Source: Plumapathes pennacea (Eukaryota; Cnidaria; Anthozoa; Antipatharia; Myriopathidae). From it: a stretch of 64,000 bases of DNA. The notes under the pieces are model-generated. The model was not told where the DNA came from, did no database searches, and was given only the letters and a program-made list of their open reading frames with translations. A program made the translations under genes and the position numbers. Each line of letters begins with the position of its first letter. Positions within the stretch are counted from its first letter, which is position 1. The stretch is from the NCBI GenBank assembly GCA_964036295.1, contig OZ038473.1, positions 12,662,501-12,726,500 of the forward strand, given 5' to 3'. This document shows positions 18,978 through 31,000 of the stretch, piece after piece.

Positions 18978-21302
18978 GTAACAGCTGTCATTACCATTTT
19001 CCTTCCACTGCGGAGGACTGGACTCGAGCTGAACAACGGAAACGAACTTGCACTTAGTCGTTTCGCTTTAGTGACGTAACTTCCGTTGGTCAGCGTTCGT
19101 CGCCAATACCCGGATGTAAAGTTTCAACTCGTGTGCAAGCCCGTTATTTTTGTTCGAATTAACGGACTCATTGAGAGTTCATTTGAGTGGTCACAACTTT
19201 AGGTTTCATTTGACAGTTCATGAGTTGGAAGTGAACACTGCTATTAAAATTAAATGTACTGAGTGAAAGCTTGCGTCCTGTTTGTCGTGCAAAATTGTAA
19301 CGGTCGCTTACAGGCAATCCACTAATATTTGTGTAGAAATATAAAGGCTGATTTTGATTCCCAACACGACTAAACATAAGAAATTGATGATAAAATAGGT
19401 GGACAGCACTCTTTAGGCCAGCAAAATCCATCTTCTCAAGCAAGTCGGATGAAAATGGATTGCCAATTTCTTAAATCGATTTTCGGGGCCCTTGGCACGC
19501 AAAAAAAAAAAAAAAAAATGCTCGTGTTATTTTTCATTAAGTGGTTATTCATCAAGCATGTGGTTACAGAACTTGCAAAATACCCGATTTCCATTTCCTC
19601 AATTACTCGAGTTTTCGTACGTCATTTCATCAAACCACTGAATGGGTAAGAAATCTTTTCGTGCAAGCTGAATATAATTTCCGCGTTGAATCGCGTAAAA
19701 AATCCTCCCAAGTTTTCAAGCTGAATATAATTTCTTTATTGTTGGGCAATAAAAAGGCGCCACTACGGAACCTTTGTCACGTCCTGTAAGAATTAACACA
19801 CTAACAGCTGGTTATAGTAATCAACATAAATATTAACAAGCGTCAGAATAAACATATTGTCAATACGAAGTTCATATTCTTGTCATCTGGCTGGAGAATG
19901 CGAACCGACTTTAAAATATTGCCACTATGAAATTCATATTCTTGTCATCTGTGCAGAGAATGCAAACCGACTTTTTCTGATAACTATCTCAGATCGATCG
20001 TGATGCGCCCCAAAGCTTGTATAAGTGTAATGATAGTGTTTGGCTTAAGGTCGAGAACGCTGGGGTACGCTTTTCATAGACCAACGAGTGTTTCCATACA
20101 AATCTTAATATTTCTGAACTTCAAAAGGCTGCCAAATTAGTGATATTTAATGCTATGGACCTGAAATTTTGCAAGTCGCCATATATTTTATTTTCATGCT
20201 GATTTTCACTTTACGGTACTCAAAAACGAATTCTCATTAACATAGATAATTTTGGGTCACGTGACCTAAGTTTGAAAAAATGGCATATTTCCCCTAAAAA
20301 AGTATCTAGTAAGCCAAATGCGAATGGCAGAAAAGTTTGTGCGAAGAGTTTTAAGCCTACGGGCGTAACCCAGGGCCTGGGGACAAACTGGATAGCGGAA
20401 CTGAAAAAATGTTCTTGTTTGGGTTCAAACTGGGAAGACTCTAATCTCCAAATACTAATTCATAAATCGTGCATTTTGTTTAGCGAGTGCGCAGTTGTCC
20501 AAAAAGGATAACTCGAGATCAACAAGATTATTTCTGTCGTGCTTTGGTCAACAAACTTCACAGTTTCAATCACTCTTCGGGCCCAAAACATAATTCAATT
20601 AATCGCTTTGTGAGCGAAGTTTTCTTATTTTCAGGCTTAACATGACAACAGAGTTAATCACTGACCCGCCAGGATCAGCCTCATCGTGCTTTGAACGACC
20701 GCGGCAAAGATGATCGCAGGGTTTCTGCTGACAGAATTTTTGCTAAGTCATGTCGTAGCGGGTGCGACATCCCATATGAAAACATGGGGAGTTTTCCTTA
20801 AAGAAGTCCTCGGCTTGTACGTGCAAGCTGTTGTCATTATTATCCTAAGACTAATTTGAGAGTATGATGTCACAGTCTACAAGCAGGAAAATGACGACAA
20901 CCACACCTCATCGGCTTTACTCGTTGTAAGTCGCAGAACCTTGAAGGGAAAGGCGAATTCGCGATGTTATCATGTACAAAAAACAGTTTACTAAACTCGG
21001 CTTTCATCAAGGCCATTCTCAAAAAGGCTTCAGATCATTCAAGCCTGAGGCGGGGATATTTAAAACATCAACAAATGTGTTAGCTTTTGTTTTTTATCGA
21101 GAAAATCTTGATTCTCTGGAAGATCAAAGAGCGGCTTTGTGTTTATTTATTTCGGAAGGCCGTAGCAGTCATTTACTAACAAGCGCTGTTTAGAATAAAA
21201 TACAAGACAATAAAGCGGCCGGTTCACTACAAGATATTTTTTAAAATCATTTGGAGCTTTCTCTGCCCAATGGCGTTGCCCTCGGTGTGTTTTGCCACGG
21301 CT
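18978..21302. other. Spacer between UIMC1 and GPCR 1
   Basis: No gene is supported. At 19070-19160 there is sequence resembling a repeat near 58260 (both carry CTTCCG.TGGTCAGCGTTCGT and TCGTGTGCAAGCC). At 19862-19984 there is a two-copy tandem repeat of 62-bp period. A poly-A of 19 lies near 19500. The short plus-strand ORF at 20272-20511 has no protein-like composition. Confidence 0.55.
19862..19984. repeat. Two-copy tandem repeat, 62-bp period
   Basis: Both copies share TTCATATTCTTGTCATCTG followed by GAGAATGC.AACCGACTTT. Non-coding. Confidence 0.75.
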
Positions 21303-22382
21303 TTAGAGATAGGTAGTCATTGTTTCAAGCCGTGGACGTCTTGTGCATCTATCTTCTGCGCGATTCGTTCTCTCCACCGAAACAACTAAAGTTCGGTCTT
21401 GTCCTCTTTCGAAGAGTGTGTGTACAATGGCGGTACGTATATCATGCAGGCGCCAACAATACATTACAGGATTGAGCAGAGAGTTCATATAAACTACAGA
21501 CACCGTAGCCTCGAAGACGGCTTCCTTCGTACAAGATAGACCTGTCGTTTTAAGAACTATTCTGCTACAGAGAAACGGGAAGTAACAAACCAGCATCAAG
21601 CAGTACACGTAGAACATGCTGACTGCCGAACGTTTATGTCGGGCCATCAGAATTGATTTTCTTTTTCTCGCGTTGCGTACCCCCTCCAACGCTGTTTCTC
21701 CCTCGACGGCCGGTTGTGTTGCACAGGATTTAATGCTCTCCCTGTGGTAGCAAACGATGCGGTAGATTTTAAAGTAGGCAAGGGAGCTCGTAGTTAAACA
21801 GACCAACATGAAGACGACCACAAGAGCGACAAAAGCGGGCATGCTCCACAGTTTGGAAGTGCAAACGACCAAACTTATTGCACAGAAAATCATCAGGCAT
21901 CTTAAGACTCGCTTGGTCGTTACTAAGATTGGGTACCGCAGGTGTAGGTGAAGGGCGAGAAAACGATCTATGCTTACAGCGGAAACGATTAGGAAAGACA
22001 TACTGCAAAGAAAGTAGGACGTGACATCAAACAGAGTCGCCAAGGAGCAATGAAAATGGCCTTGTAAGTCGAGTGTTCTCATCAACAGATAGAGTGGTTG
22101 AACGATTAAGCCCACACCGAGATCAGAGCACGCAAGACCCGCGAGGAGAACGACGGACGGTGAATGCAAGGCGGGCGTTTTCAAGATGGCGTACAGCACA
22201 ATAGAGTTGCCCAGAATGGTAACGACGAGAAATACGGCATTCACGATAATGTTTGCGAGAAATGCTGTGGGTTGTTTGCCAATACACACATGTATGTCGT
22301 ACATGTATTCGCAATAATCCTGATACACTTTCGCGTTTGCGTGGACCTTCGGTTCCGTAGTGATTAAGGGATCGACTTCCAT
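21303..22382 (-). CDS. Class A (rhodopsin-like) GPCR 1, intronless
   Basis: 359-aa single-exon receptor from ATG 22382 (MEVDPLITTEPKV); the frame reaches further upstream only via TTG. Seven hydrophobic helices with class A hallmarks: TM1 GNSIVLY; TM2 LACSDLGVGL (Asp 2.50); Cys before TM3 (HFHCSLATLF); DRF in place of DRY at the end of TM3 (SIDRFLAL); TM6 with FPF but no CWxP; TM7 NSLLNPVMYCW (NPxxY). There is a basic third intracellular loop (NARKRKSILMARHKR). The short N terminus has no N-glycosylation sequon. Such intronless receptors, distantly like melanocortin/adenosine receptors, are expanded in anthozoans. The ligand cannot be told from sequence. Confidence 0.85.
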   Translation of the reverse strand: MEVDPLITTEPKVHANAKVYQDYCEYMYDIHVCIGKQPTAFLANIIVNAVFLVVTILGNSIVLYAILKTPALHSPSVVLLAGLACSDLGVGLIVQPLYLLMRTLDLQGHFHCSLATLFDVTSYFLCSMSFLIVSAVSIDRFLALHLHLRYPILVTTKRVLRCLMIFCAISLVVCTSKLWSMPAFVALVVVFMLVCLTTSSLAYFKIYRIVCYHRESIKSCATQPAVEGETALEGVRNARKRKSILMARHKRSAVSMFYVYCLMLVCYFPFLCSRIVLKTTGLSCTKEAVFEATVSVVYMNSLLNPVMYCWRLHDIRTAIVHTLFERGQDRTLVVSVERTNRAEDRCTRRPRLETMTTYL

Positions 22383-25093
22383 TCTCGTGCAAATCAGAGT
22401 GAGCGACGCGAGTTGAAATTTCACTGAGTTTATGGGGGGCCTTGGCTGCAACTATCTCTGCGTCTGGCACGTTTCTTTATCAGGCAGACTATAAAAGTAG
22501 TTTTCTGTTTAAATGAACCATAGGACACGCCCACAGTTTTATGAACCGAGAAAAGACACGATGATTGACTGAGCGATTTTCTTATATCATACATATGCAC
22601 ACGTATATATAATGGATAGGCTTCGGTTGCGATTAAATTGCCAGCCACAGATTAAGAAGATACGTAAATTGTTTTTAAAATCCCTTTGCGCATAAGTTTT
22701 TTTTATTTATTTTTTTTAATTTTTTTTTTAAGAATATCGCACAGTTGGTCACGTTTCCTCTATTAACGTCATATTCATGAACGAGACAAACATCACTCTA
22801 GATTTCAGGGCTTATATAGCTTCCGGCAATGTGCCATTTAATTATAAAACTAAAACTTGATCTTTTTTCTTTTTCGTGTCATACGAAGATAGTTAAGAAC
22901 GCCGCCTCGAAAGTGACGCAAGCAAAACAGAAACCGATTTTTTATGTATATATTTTCCCAACAAGTTTCCAGGATTTGATCATTCGTAAACGTCCAACGT
23001 TGATTGCCTCACTTAAAACATGAATATTCTAAAACCACATCTGCTATCGTCATCAAAATAAATACGAGTGGATTAGAAATTCACAATTTAATCATGTCAG
23101 TCAAAGACACAGGAAAATATAAAATTTCAGATTGGATTTGGCGTTGGAAAACTGTCAACTAACAACAAGATGATTTAGAAAATGAGTCGAACAACGGGCG
23201 TTCTATATATTTCAATGTAGCTGTGGGGAAGTCTCGCAGTGCTTTAAAAAGAAACCACATAAATGTGAAAATGTGTTCTTCAATCAGCAAGTTAAAGTTT
23301 GGGTATAAAATGATAATTTACATCTGTAATGAACAAGTCATACACTCCAATCGTAAAACAAGTGGAGCGCCGACGAACGCTCTTCAATATAGCTGTGCGG
23401 AAGCCTTGCAGTGCTTTTAAAACAACACCGTACATCTGAAATTTTGTCCTTCAACCAGCAAGTGAAGTTTGGGTATCAATCCATCAGTAGTGAACAAATC
23501 ATGCACTCGAATATAAACTAACACTAATCGTATGTAAGCAAAACCACATCCCTCAAAAAAAAAAAAAAATCAAAAAAAAATCAAAAAAAATATTTTTTTT
23601 CCTCAGAAATTGTTATTTTCATTTTTGTTTCTACATCCGTTTTTCAAGGTCACTTACAGTATTTCCCGCCGTATGTACCTGCTTTCTCTATGTATTCTGA
23701 AATACAAATATACTTCTCCGGGCATCTTTAGGTATAAAAAAAGAAATGTTATCATGTGTGACTATCGGCAAAAGGAAGTAATTCCCGCCTTACGTACGAA
23801 ACAACATTTATTATGCGTAACTTTCGAAAAAGTTATCAGTGGGAACTGATCAACTACCTTGCGGTGACTAGCCGACAGTTTATCTATAAGAGGAACTATC
23901 GTTATGGAGCGCCACTATAAAAAGCCGGCTTCTTATCGGGAATTTCTGGTCATTTGTGTGGTATATGAACTTGTACTTATCGGTTATGATCAAAGAGCTT
24001 GTTCCAGTTTGCATTTTTAAAGTGTAAAAGAGGCCTTTGAACCCACAATGCTTCGCGCGCAGGAGATTCTCCGATCCGCCGCCATTTTGAGAGCCGCGCC
24101 GAAAATTGAGTCCGTAAATTTTGTTCTATCCACGACATGTTTGAGGATAAGATCAAACCTGTTCGGCCTAAAGAGTGCTATTACTATCTTACCATCATTT
24201 TTTTAAATTATTTTTTTTATTTTATTACCTTATTTAATTTTTTCATAGTAAAATCTGTTTTTCTTTCGGGAGACACAGGCCCACGAAATTAATTTTAAAA
24301 ACTTGGATCAGACCTGAGGGGACCTGACAGTGATCAAACTATCGGTTCTCACTACATCACTAAAACGTTTATCCCTTAACGATTGGGGGAATCTGTATTT
24401 TGGGCTTCAGAGTAAAAAGGTTTATTTCTTTTATTGTGAATTTCAATTATACCGGCGAATCGTCGCGTCTTGTCATTTTGTACACCACTACTGTTTCAAA
24501 CTTTCTGCAGTTTACCGACACCAAAATCAATAAATGACTCTGGCAGTATTATAAACAAGAAATACCAACCATGAGACTTTAAGCCTCGGAAAAAAAAATG
24601 TTTAAAACTTCAGTCAACACATTCTTTACCATTTGCTGCAAATCCACTTCAGCCATTTAAGGTCAAATACCCGACGCGTCGCGTTGGATGTGTAGTAACT
24701 GAGGGGTAGCTACACACAATATTGCCGACGATAAAGTAGTTTTTCATAAAAGAAGTAACTGCTACAATTCTTCGTTTGCAACTGTATCTCGTCATGGCGG
24801 CCATGTCGGAAGAACTTCAACATAAGATTGCTCTGGACTCTATTTGACTCGAAACCAACATCTCTCAATATGGCCGCGGTTCCTTTCTGTTCTGAGTCTC
24901 CAGGATTGATTGCAAACCAAGAATTCGCTGTAGTGTTTGTTCATGCTCCAGTGAAGTGGAAATCTGATGTTGGCGTATGCAATGCGCCCACTGCCCTTTT
25001 TGATATTTGTATTGATAACACATTCTTTCTGTTTTTGTGCATTTTCCTGCGGAGTTACCTTTGTTAAATTCTTTCCCTTTCGACTAAGGCAAC
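22383..25093. other. Spacer between GPCR 1 and SEC23IP 3' end
   Basis: No gene is confidently supported. It holds T- and A-rich runs (about 22690-22730, 23560-23600) and a two-copy direct repeat of 172-bp period at about 23190-23520. Near 24794 and 24871 are ATGs in GGCGGCC-rich context; the second opens a 34-codon stretch before a possible weak donor (GATGTTGGC|GTATGC), too little to call a gene. Confidence 0.5.
23190..23520. repeat. Two-copy direct repeat, 172-bp period
   Basis: Copies begin near 23190 and 23362. Shared landmarks are TAGCTGTG.GGAAG, TTGCAGTGCTTTTAAA-like and AATCAGCAAGT.AAGTTTGGGTAT, separated by the same distances. No coding capacity is conserved between the copies. Confidence 0.7.
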
Positions 25094-28000
25094 CTAGTCC
25101 CTGTATATCTGCTTTAGCATGAACAATGCGGTGTCCTCTGACAGCCTGTAAACAAGAAAATTCTCAGAAAATTCTCGGAAAATTCTCACGAAGTTCGAGT
25201 CTAAGTTTGAGTTTGAGGTTTTATAAGCGTTGCATGAACTACAAAAACTCAGCTCAAATTGCTTTCGTTTCTACATTTCACGCAAATGACCGCTTGCCGG
25301 CAGAATGAGGTGATCGCAGGGATCGTGTTTCTGGTGGCCTGGTTACAATGCTCATTAACCGGTAAAACAGGTTAACTTACCAGTAGCACACGTGACTGCT
25401 GAGAGCGAACAGGTATTCGTTTAAACTCTCAATGGGCTTCTCCTGTAAAACGTAGTCTATGCGCTCCCCTCTGTTTAGTTGGCCGACCGTCACAGCTTCT
25501 TTGTTCGAATCGGCAAGGGCGGCTCCTACAAGACGAAGATGGTACATGAAAAACTAATCGGTAATTTAACTAGTAGGTAGGTTGGGTTGAGGGAGGGGTG
25601 GCTGGAGGACTGTGAGGGGGGAGGGAGGAAGACAGAAATTAACAAAACACAAACAAACATACAAGAAGAAGGGTTGTAGTCTCGATACGAAGAATGAAAA
25701 CATTACCCTCTGGTGGTGCGCTGTCCTCCTTCTGCTCTTCCGCGATCTCCACGCGATCCTCGAGTGAAACGCTCGTGTGTCCTCGCGCGAACTCGTGAAT
25801 GGATTCCCAAGTCTTTCGCGCAGACTCTATGAGACTCAACCTCAAGTTCTCTCCAAGCCGGGACAGGTTTTCACGCAGCTCTGAGAGTTAAAAGAGACCT
25901 GTTGGTTGACAGTCAGATCACGTGCACGCGCGCACATTTTCACAAGCCTTCTCGGCTGTCCGCTGGTCTTGAGAATTAAAAAAACTCCAGCTCTTGTTGT
26001 GAGAAACTTGATACGCTCTAACAAAAACATAATACAAAGACTACCGCAGAGAACTGACCAACCACAGCCCAACAAATACACAACTACTGAAACAATTTCC
26101 CATTACTACAAAGAATGTATGGCTCATTTTTACAGTTTTGATATAGCCGTTTCTCCTCATAACCTTCAACTTTACAGTGTTCGATTGTTTCCTCACTTAC
26201 CCAAGTGCATTCTCTTTCTGCCTTTGTGATGCGGCATCAGAACGGGAGGAAAATCTACTGAGGGATCAACCAGCGGCTCGATTCTGTACGCCTGGAGAGC
26301 AGAAAGGATCAAACTTGTCTGATGGGGAACGAATTGAGTGAGAAACAAGGAGAAACGCGAGCGAGTGTGGGGCAAACCCTTCCCTAAACGTTTGTGTGAG
26401 AGAACGCGTAGGCTTCAGCTGTGTAAATAGTGTTAAGAGGCTCAGGATGTTGACCCGTAAAGAAAGAAGAGGTGAAAGAGAAAGGAAAGAGAAATGAGGG
26501 ATACAGTGGAATCACTTACCACTGGATCATACTTGGATGGCCATCAGGAAAACAAAAGAAACAAACAAAACTTAAAATTAGACAGTGTGTACACAATACG
26601 TTCAAGAGGATGTATGTGCAATAGAAAGAGCTCAAGATAAAATAAATAATTCAACATTAATAGAAGCAACACTAAATTTGTATCTCTGCACGGCTCTGTT
26701 TATCTATAAGTTAGGAAAGAAGTAAAAAAAAAACCTACCGGATGAAAAATGTTAAAGAACCTGGCACAAGTTGGCAAATGGAATTCAGCACTGAGTTGAG
26801 TAACACCCCTGAAAAACGAAACACAGAGAGAAAAATGTAATGGATCAGATGCATCGCATTCTGGTGGATAAAAAGCGCTTTCATACAGCCTTTGTGATTG
26901 GCGCTGCAAATACTTTAGTGTCGGTTTCACAAAAATCATCAGGAAACTGTTCCACAGTGCACACATGTTTACCTCACAGTCATAAACATCCCTATGGGCG
27001 ACCCCAGAACAAACAATGCAAAAGGTTCAAAGTTCAGCTGGGGGTACTCCACGTAAGGCTGCCCAGTGCCTGCCACGCCCGGCTGGAACACCACCTCCAC
27101 GCTGGCCACCGGTGACAGCAGCGGAACAGCCGAGGAACTGCGAGGCACTCGAACCATACCAATCGCGCCATCATCTGCTTCAGGGGGACTGGCACTACTG
27201 CCTGTGTTAGCCTCGTTTGGGGGCTTCTTTGATTCTCTGGACTTTTTCTTGGCGGCTTTCGCTGCCCTTTTTCCTTCACGCTCGTTCTTCCACTTTTCCT
27301 GGAATTCGTAACAGTATCTGAGCAAAGTTTTGTTTCTACGATTTGTTTCTTCTATATCAGTAAATATTACTCGAAAACAAATAAAACATTCACAATAATC
27401 ACCATGTCCTCACCCGTTGTTATACGAGCAAGAAATCAATTGGCTGACGGTGATTATCCCTCGCTTCCCTTCCCCTCCCCTGTCCTTTCTAACTCTCTTC
27501 CTTAGCTGCCTTACTTCTACTAAACCCTCCTTTCCCTGGTCATCACTTTTCTGACTTTGGGGGAGGGGAGGGGAGATTTCTGCCTCGTTTTCCCTTCTAA
27601 CCGCAACCTGTCCTTCAGAGGGGAAGAGGGAAACCGGACTTTGGGGGAGGGGAGGGGAGGGGAGATTTCTGCCTCGTTTTCCCTCCACCCCTCAACTTTA
27701 CTTCCTTCCTGCCCCCTCCCAGGTGTCAGAGCCCATATACGTTGCTGTTTAAGATGTTAAGTGATCTTAGTTTAATAATAATTAGTAAGATTTGATGAGC
27801 TCTTGATATGCTTTAGATGTAAGGAGTAGTCTACTGTGGTCCTTGAGCACATCCAGCAGGGCTGGCTAAATGTGGATATCATCACAACATGTAGATCCCT
27901 TAGGTTAGGTTTTGACTAACACTTTTACAACTAGGACTGAAATTGACCTCATTGCAAGGACTTCCCCGTTGCGTATTGCCATAGATAAACAGAAATAAGA

Positions 28001-31000
28001 GGGTGTGGTTTGGGAAACACGTGGTCAACACAAGCTGGGTGGGGCACTTACCACGTTGTGGGCATGGTCCTTGAGGTAAATCATCAGTTTCTTCCTAGGA
28101 CCCAAGGGAATCTGCATGTCTTTCATGTCCTGTTCACTGCACAACAACTGGAAAGATAATGTATTAGGCTGTAAGTTTAATAGGATGATGCCATTTGATT
28201 TGATGTTTGATGACTGTAAGAAGAAAACGCTAACAACGCAACATACCAAAGACTCCATGTCGATTCTTTCTGATTCAAACTTTGTAATGTAGTCCTGCAG
28301 TCCCAGCCGAGATAGAACATGTTGTAGAGATGGCCCCGTTTCACTTGCATCCTCTTCATCTGATGAAGACTCCTCTGGAGCATCCCCTAACACGGAGGTG
28401 GCTTTCACTGCACCTTGATCACTAGCAGCGCAACAGTGGAAGACATCAATGAGGAAGGGAAGATGAAAGTAAAGAAAAGAGAACAGATAGGAGGGGATGG
28501 GTGAAAGGGAAGGCAGAAAGGAGGGAGGGCAAAAAAATAGTGGATAAATGCAAGGAGGGATGGATGGACAGAGAAAAAAGGAAGAAATGAGAAACAGAGA
28601 AAACAAAATACATGAAGGATCAACAAAAGGATTTGAGTAAGAAATATACCTTTCACTGTCTTGTGCTGCTTGTGAGGTTGTCCCTTGGGGTGGCACTTTG
28701 CCACCTGGGAACTAAAGGAGTGATCTGTAAGCTAATCACTTCATGAAACTACCAATGTACATTTTATAACTCTCCAGTGAACCTGCATAGATAGTTGAGT
28801 TGATGGATGGATGGGTGGATGAATGAACTTTAGAACACAAACAAGCTACAAACCTGGTGGGAGAGAATGTCAAAGAGAATTCCAGAACCTAAAGACAAAA
28901 TAACAGAGAAGATACTGTGATAAATCAGACAATAAAAACTTTGCTCACAAAATTCAATACACAGCCATTGAATGTTAAGCTCTGTATGGAGAAATGGCAA
29001 CTTGAATCTTTCGAGGCACCCCACCACTTAACCCTTTCACTCCCAAGTTCAAAATGCAGATTCTCCCAACCTTTTAAGAGGAAACTGTATAAGTGATGTA
29101 GTGAGAATTGATAGTATAATCAACTTTCACCTAAACAAGGTTTCAAAAGCCAAGTTCTCCATACTGTATGATGTATTTGTGCTGCCAAAACTGAAGGAGA
29201 AAGTTAAACTTGATCACTCTCTTACCCAAGCTGTGTCCACATACTGAGATCTGTCCAGTGAATGAGGGATTCCTTTTCCTGAACAACTTCAACAGCTTAT
29301 GCATTTCTGTTCCAACAGTATTGACAATGTTCTGTTCAAATAATAATAAAAGTTGTTCATATATTTATTGTCCAGGTAAGAGTAATCTTCAGAAAGACTG
29401 TTGTTGGTGACCACTAATCATCTTCAAAGTCAAGAACTGAGCTATCATTACAAGATGATATTTATGCCTGTAGTCAATGGATGGGTCTGTTTCGTCATGA
29501 TTGGTTGGGAAAAAAGTTGAGCCAAAATTGGATAACTAAATTTGCCAGGTAGAAGAAAGGCAAGTGTAGCCGTGATTTACTATCCCAGGTAATTCAAACA
29601 ACATAAAGTCAGGAAAATTTACCAACCCAGCAAGAAAGTCTAGCAGACTGGCCTTTCAACATGTGGTCCAGTTAACACTCTACAGTAACCTATCACAACA
29701 TACTGTTTGAGCATGTGAGAAAATGCTCTCTAGGCTTGATGCAAAAGAGCTGATGAATAGCAAGTGTATTTACTTGGCAATAGGTTGGGCTGGTGTAGAA
29801 CAAAATATCGACCAGTGTGCTGTTGGTGAAATCCCTTAGCGTGCTGATACTGCTCAGGGAAATGGATTGGAGTCTCCTGTGAACACAGATAGACAAAATG
29901 AATGAATGAATGAATGAAAAGAGACATTTGGATGAATGAATGCCAGAAAAATGAAGGAAGAAAGGAAGGAACAAATGAAAAGAGACATTTAGATGAATGA
30001 ATGCCAGACAAATAAATAAATGAAACACATGAGCAGATTGACAGGCAAAAAGAATATGATAATAGAAAGATGAATAGAATGAAATGGATAAATAACACAC
30101 TGTGAACCGACACAAAAAATATAAAAATATGAATCAATGCAGAGACAGTAAAAGAAAAAGAGACAGATCTCTGACTCTTACTTGTCTATTCCTGTTGAAT
30201 CATTGTGGAGTTTGGAATGCCACTGCACTGGCAGGAATTCTACACGGCCAATAGAATGGCCCCTTGCCAGTTCCTCGTGGTGATCATTCAGCATGTCTAA
30301 TGTGACCTTCCTGAAATCATCCACTGTTGAATGAATTGTACAAAATATTGGTTTTACGGCAACTGGGCTCTCACAATAAAATCTTGGAGGCAAAGGAGGG
30401 ATTTCTTGCAGTCACCTCAACCACCACAGCCACCTCACTCTCTACAACAGCATATGTATTTCCCCGGCCACCAATCCAAATTGTATAGTACTTTTCTTTA
30501 AAACCTTCTTATAACAGCCGCCTCTTAGTAAGAGCAATGGACAGTATTAACATCAGCCCCCAATCTCCAAATCACCTCTTTGTCACAGCCAAACAATAAA
30601 TAATGGGTTTGCAATGCAAAATCTGTGTTTAGAACATTGTCAACTGTTGATAGTGGTTGCCATTGCATTTTTGTGAAAAGTTCACAAAATTTGATATGTA
30701 CAGATTCATGGCCTTACCACACTCAATGATATTCCTAAATTTCAGATCAGCTATTGGACCAATTCCATGGACAACGAACACCAAATGATCAACTTGTGCA
30801 GGCTCACCTGGAAAATAGTGCATTAAAAGGTTGGTATAAAGCAGTGGTGAGAGAAAGTGTACCTTAGTGGCAGTAGACTCCCAACACTTGAAAAATTAAA
30901 TGCCACATACCATCTTCAATTTCCTCCTGGATATCACCTATTCCCCTCCTCACAACCTTTGGTCTGGTGACAGAGTCTTCCCCAGTCCAGTCAACTTGTT

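Noticed and set aside
20272..20511. 79-aa plus-strand ORF
   Set aside because: No homologous features, no splice signals, isolated in repeat-containing spacer.
24794..25067. Possible first exon(s) on the plus strand (ATGGCGGCCATGTCGG and ATGGCCGCGGTTCC)
   Set aside because: The ATG contexts look genuine, but the first ORF stops after 17 codons and the second has only a weak donor with no downstream exons before the opposite-strand SEC23IP.
28025..28704. 223-aa minus-strand ORF read as a single gene
   Set aside because: It reads through introns 9 and 10 of SEC23IP. Splice sites and the human alignment show exons 28711-28650, 28421-28247 and 28147-28052 instead.
29693..30137. Hydrophobic-looking minus-strand ORFs (135-140 aa)
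   Set aside because: They translate the (TGAA)n microsatellite and contain exon 6 of SEC23IP only in part; low-complexity artefacts.
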